NCBI GenBank assembly: GCA_002007465.1
Contig: LNAC01000779.1
Coordinates: 155,115 to 219,114 of the forward strand
Length of the DNA: 64,000 nucleotides
Reading direction: 5' to 3'
Source of the DNA: Ailurus styani
Taxonomy: Eukaryota > Chordata > Mammalia > Carnivora > Ailuridae
Below the pieces are notes generated by a model. It did no database searches and was not told the origin of the DNA. It saw only the letters and a list, made by a program, of their open reading frames with translations. The position numbers were made by a program, and so were the translations under genes. This document shows positions 60,728 to 64,000 of this stretch, piece by piece. The number at the start of each line of letters is the position of its first letter. Positions within the stretch are counted from its first letter, which is position 1.

Positions 60728-61046
60728 ATTTAAGGGATGAAACTGTTAAATATCGTGCTGGGTTGGCTATGGGAACTCCCTGTGNTTTAAGGGATGAAAC
60801 TGTTAAATATCGTGCTGGGTTGGCTATGGGAACTCCCTGTGAAGTCACTGAAGCCGCACATTTACCTTTGGCTACTTCAGCCAAACAGGCTAAATTATAC
60901 GCCCTGACTTGATACCCNGGGATGAAACTGTTAAATATCATGCTGGGTTGGCTATGGGAACTCCCTGTGAAGTCACTGAAGCTGCACATTTACCTTTGGC
61001 TACTTCAGCCAAACAGGCTAAATTATACGCCCTGACTTGATACCCC
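60728..61046 (+). repeat. Near-identical tandem blocks next to single Ns
   Basis: The text from 'ttaagggatgaaactg' is present at about 60730-60784 and again from 60786. The longer block 60790-60917 is repeated at 60919-61046 with two differences. Each block ends at an N (60785, 60918), which points to assembly joins and not a biological tandem repeat. Confidence 0.85.
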
Positions 61047-61291
61047 AGCCAAGGGTAAAATAACAAGCATTTATATCAAGAGCTGGTATGCTTTCCAGCA
61101 GCTCCTGACTTTGAAATATTATGGAAACAGCGAGGTTTACCTCCAATGGAGATAAAACTTTAAATGGCTGTATCCAAAATTTATTACATGCCATATTTCC
61201 ACTGACTGCTCCTGCCATTATTAAAATTCCTGGGCATTCTGCATATGACTCTCTGGAGGCCAAAGGAAACCACCTCACTGATATTTCTGGC

Positions 61292-61307
61292 GGGGGGGGG
61301 GGGGGGG
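61292..61307 (+). repeat. Poly-G run in the retroviral remnant
   Basis: A 16-base G homopolymer after 'tgatatttctggc'; it shifts the frame of the pol remnant. Confidence 0.95.
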
Positions 61308-61689
61308 AGAAAGCTGCTCTCCAGGAAACCAGTAACCAGATCTCTATCATGGTCCAAAGAGATATTCTCCCAAATGATAATTTGGAAAAATTGACCAAAG
61401 ACCCCCAAAATTGGCCCCAGTTAAGCAAAAACAGTATTGGAAATCTAATAATTGTTGGTTTGATAAAAAGGGAGAACTCTGCTTTGGACCAAATAACAAC
61501 CTCCCCACTGGAAGTTCCAAAATTCCCAGTACTTACCACTGTACAACCTTTAAACCACTGGTCTCCTGACACAGTGACAGCATTCACGAACCAGTATTGG
61601 TGGGGGAAAGGTAACTGGGCCACAGAAAGTGCCTAGCTTGCTTGTCCCACCTGTTCAGAGCCCAGTCGGGGGACAACTGCCCTGCCCCC

Positions 61690-61809
61690 GTTTTAGTCGT
61701 GCTCTGTGTGTTTGGTCACTGGACGGAAGATGGATCTCCTACAGCTTCCCTATCTCAGGGATAGAAATAGGTTTTAGTCGTGCTCTGTGTGTTTGGTCAC
61801 TGGACGGAA
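61690..61809 (+). repeat. 39-base direct repeat, 81-base spacing
   Basis: 'gttttagtcgtgctctgtgt' to 'tggacggaa' occurs at 61690-61728 and again at 61771-61809, inside the integrase part of the retroviral remnant. Confidence 0.9.
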
Positions 61810-62137
61810 ACTTTCCCTTGTAGACAAGCCACTGCTTCTTCTGTGGCTGAAATTCCATAAGAAAGAGAATCCCTCCCTGCGGACCCCTCTCCAACCTCAC
61901 AGCGATCGGGGAACCCCTTTTACTGCTCAGGGGCTTCCACAAATCTGCACTATTTGGCGGGCGTTCCAACACGTGCACTGTGCACACCATCCTCAGTGCT
62001 CAGTTAGTCACACTCACTGATGGCGTCACGGAGTCTCAAATGGCAGCATTTGTGGAGACCATAATATAATTTGGAGTTGTCATATTACTTTTTCTGTTGT
62101 GTATAATTATTTTTAAGTTATGCATTTTTTAAAAATA

Positions 62138-62236
62138 GGTTCCATAACCAACACAGGGCTTGAACTCACAAACCTGAAATCAGGTCCTGATGTCGAGAGT
62201 TGGACGTTCCACCCATTGAGCCATCCAGGTGCCCCA
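62138..62236 (-). mobile_element. CAN-SINE head fragment
   Basis: Antisense tRNA-like head only, ending 'gagccatccaggtgcccc'; poly(A) part missing. Lies just after the retroviral pol remnant. Confidence 0.75.
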
Positions 62237-62576
62237 AGTTTTGCATTTTACTGCCAGTCAAACTTTTGCAAAAACGATGTGCCCAATAAGGTGACTCTAG
62301 CTCATGCTTCAAGATGATTTCCAACACTTACAACCGTGAGAAGACAGAGACTTTAGATGGGAAGTCCCTGAGAGTTTCTCCCTCCTCACCTTCCTTGTTA
62401 CTCAACTGTGGCCTTAAGTGCTTTCCAACTGCTACACACCTTCCCTCTGACATAGGACAGGACAACGAGGGAAGGTCCTTCCTGGCACCGAGGGACAAAA
62501 CCACTAAATACAGAAAACCTGACTCAGGACCAGTGATGCTTTTGAGGAAAGATCTTGATTAAAAGGGGGAAATGAG

Positions 62577-62788
62577 GGGCACCTGGGTAGCTCAGTTGGT
62601 TAAGCATCTGCCTTTGGCTCAGGTCATGATCCTACGGTCCTGGGATCAAGGCCCACATCAGGCTCCCTGCTTAGCAAAGAGCCTGCTTCTCCCTCTCCCT
62701 CCATCTGCTGCTCTGCCTACTTGTGCACTCTCTCTCTCTCTGTCAAATAAAGAAATAAAATCTTTAAAAATAAATAAATAAATAAAAA
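62577..62788 (+). mobile_element. CAN-SINE
   Basis: Head 'ggggcacctgggtagctcag', long A-rich tail with (aaat)n. Confidence 0.92.
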
Positions 62789-62789
62789 T

Positions 62790-63640
62790 CAACTGCTTTC
62801 CTATATGCCAGCAATGAATACTTGGAATATGAATTTAAAAAAATAATACATTTATAATAGCATTCCCCAAAATGAAGTTCTTAGGTGTAGAGGTAACAAA
62901 ATATGTACAGGATCAGTGTTCTTGAATGGGAAGACCCAACATTGTAAAGATGTCAATTCTCCCTTAGCTTAATGCATTTCCTACTGAAATCTCAGCCAGC
63001 TTTTCGGAAACATACTTAAGCTTATTCTAACATTTATATGAACAAGTAAAGGTATTAGAACAGCCAATTCAATTCTAGAAAAGGAGAACAAAGTTGGAGG
63101 ATTCATACTACCTGATTTCAAGACTTACTACAAAGCAATGACCACAGAGGGGTAAAAGAATGGACTCATCCATCAATGGTACATAACAGATCTTGGAAAC
63201 AGACCCACAAAAACACAGTCAATTTTTGACAAAGGTGCAAAGACAAAATCAATAAAGAACAAGCATCAACAAGTGATGCCAGACACTGAAGGTACATATG
63301 CAAGAAACTGAACCTCACACAAATATTAACTCAAAATGGATCACTGACCTACACGTAAAATGCAGACACTATAAAATTTTTATAAGAAAACACAGGGGGA
63401 AATTTGCATGATCTTGGGTTTGGTGATGCGTTTTAAGTACAAAGCAAAAGCAAATTTATGAATGAAGAAACTTTTAAGTTGGATTTAAAACGAAAACCCA
63501 GAACTCTGTGAAAGCCACTGTGAAGAGGATGAGAAGACAGATTGGGAGAAAGTATCTGCAAATCCCATATTTGATAAAGGACATGCATCCAGCATATGCC
63601 AAGAACTTTTAAGGCTGAATAATAAGAAGACAACTCATTT
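62790..63640 (+). mobile_element. L1 ORF2 late region (+)
   Basis: 'aatcaactgctttcctatatg', 'gttcttaggtgtagaggtaac', then 'gtcaatttttgacaaaggtgc' and further. No intact frame. Confidence 0.82.
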
Positions 63641-64000
63641 TTTTTTAAATTGGCGAAATGAGAGAGAGAGAGGATAAGGGGAGAGGGCACGGGTGGGAAG
63701 GAGAGCAGGGTGGCAGGAAGGACAGGTTCCAGGATAGAGAGAAAATGATTTAACATTCACAGGAGGACTTACTACTACACTTTCCTGCTCACATATTGGT
63801 TGGGTAACTAGAGATATTATAGGCATCTACATATCGTATTTTTATTTAAGAAAAAAACCTGAAAAGGCCATCAGAGTTTATAAATTGTGGTTGCTGTAGT
63901 ATTTTTCTTATAGAAAAGAAACTGGTATTAATTTGAATACTTTTGAGTAAGAAATGGTTGGGCAAATTCTAACATATATTTCTCATGGAATACAAACCAG

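Larger units (their letters stand above)
59180..62060 (+). pseudogene. Endogenous retrovirus class I (gamma-like) pol remnant
   Basis: Decayed pol in broken frames. Order: RT from about 59360 (NTPIL-type region lost, then a fragment ending in the domain near 60050), RNase H from about 60700 (TDG at 60715-60723), integrase zinc-binding part about 61500-61680, integrase core about 61770-62060 (second acidic residue in DRGTPF at 61904-61906). Many stops and frameshifts. The RT motif reads YVHD at 59838-59849, so one catalytic Asp is replaced by His. No LTR, gag or env is visible; the remnant is inserted in or between L1 pieces. Not functional. Confidence 0.85.

Noticed and set aside
61018..61636. 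Long frames on both strands at 61.0-61.6 kb
   Set aside because: The plus frame belongs to the retroviral remnant (RNase H to integrase) and the minus frame is its shadow; neither is a separate gene.
40000..64000. BARX1 upstream of PTPDC1
   Set aside because: Expected on this side from human order; no homeobox coding sequence is visible, so it must lie outside the window.

Overview
This is vertebrate nuclear DNA, almost certainly from a carnivoran and most likely a mustelid. About twenty tRNA-derived CAN-SINEs are scattered on both strands. Their head is the carnivore type (gcgcctgggtggctcag), and several have the 'gtgggtt-aagcctctgcc' and 'tctgcctacttgt' wording I associate with mustelid rather than dog or cat subfamilies. 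The L1 3' ends are also of carnivore type.

The only protein-coding gene I can support is PTPDC1 (protein tyrosine phosphatase domain containing 1), on the minus strand. Nine exons from 39.27 kb down to 24.03 kb join in one continuous frame (819 codons from the ATG at 39267, or 790 from the ATG at 39180), with consensus GT/AG borders and compatible phases throughout. The phosphatase signature CX5R (HCHAGLGRTG) lies at the end of the fifth exon. A 1241-base exon carries most of the C-terminal half. A second 5' exon at 48.10-48.19 kb encodes the other known N-terminus and splices into the same downstream exon, but the codon where I expect its ATG reads AGG here. A strong RFX X-box sits just upstream of the 39 kb first exon, which suits a gene tied to cilia and centrosomes. 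A poly(A) signal at 22384-22389 gives a 3' UTR of about 1.65 kb.

Layout: 0-22 kb is intergenic DNA downstream of PTPDC1. It has GC-rich stretches with CpG-island-like blocks at 4.2, 12.2 and 13.8-14.7 kb, antisense L1 remnants at 5.6-7.3 and 15.6-18.8 kb, and MaLR-type LTRs. In the human genome the let-7a-1/f-1/d cluster lies on this side; I see no let-7 hairpin here. 22-39 kb is the PTPDC1 body, with a purine/pyrimidine tract and an interrupted minisatellite in its introns. 39-55 kb is the upstream intron or 5' region, with the alternative exon, a strong CTCF-like site, a Tigger remnant and old repeats. 55-64 kb is a repeat graveyard: several L1 ORF2 fragments, one of them inverted, and a decayed class I endogenous retrovirus pol segment without visible LTRs.

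Runs of N at 10569-10584 and single Ns at 14136, 48977, 60785 and 60918 mark assembly joins; the last two border near-identical duplicated blocks. The repeat family names given are recognition by eye, not database matches.
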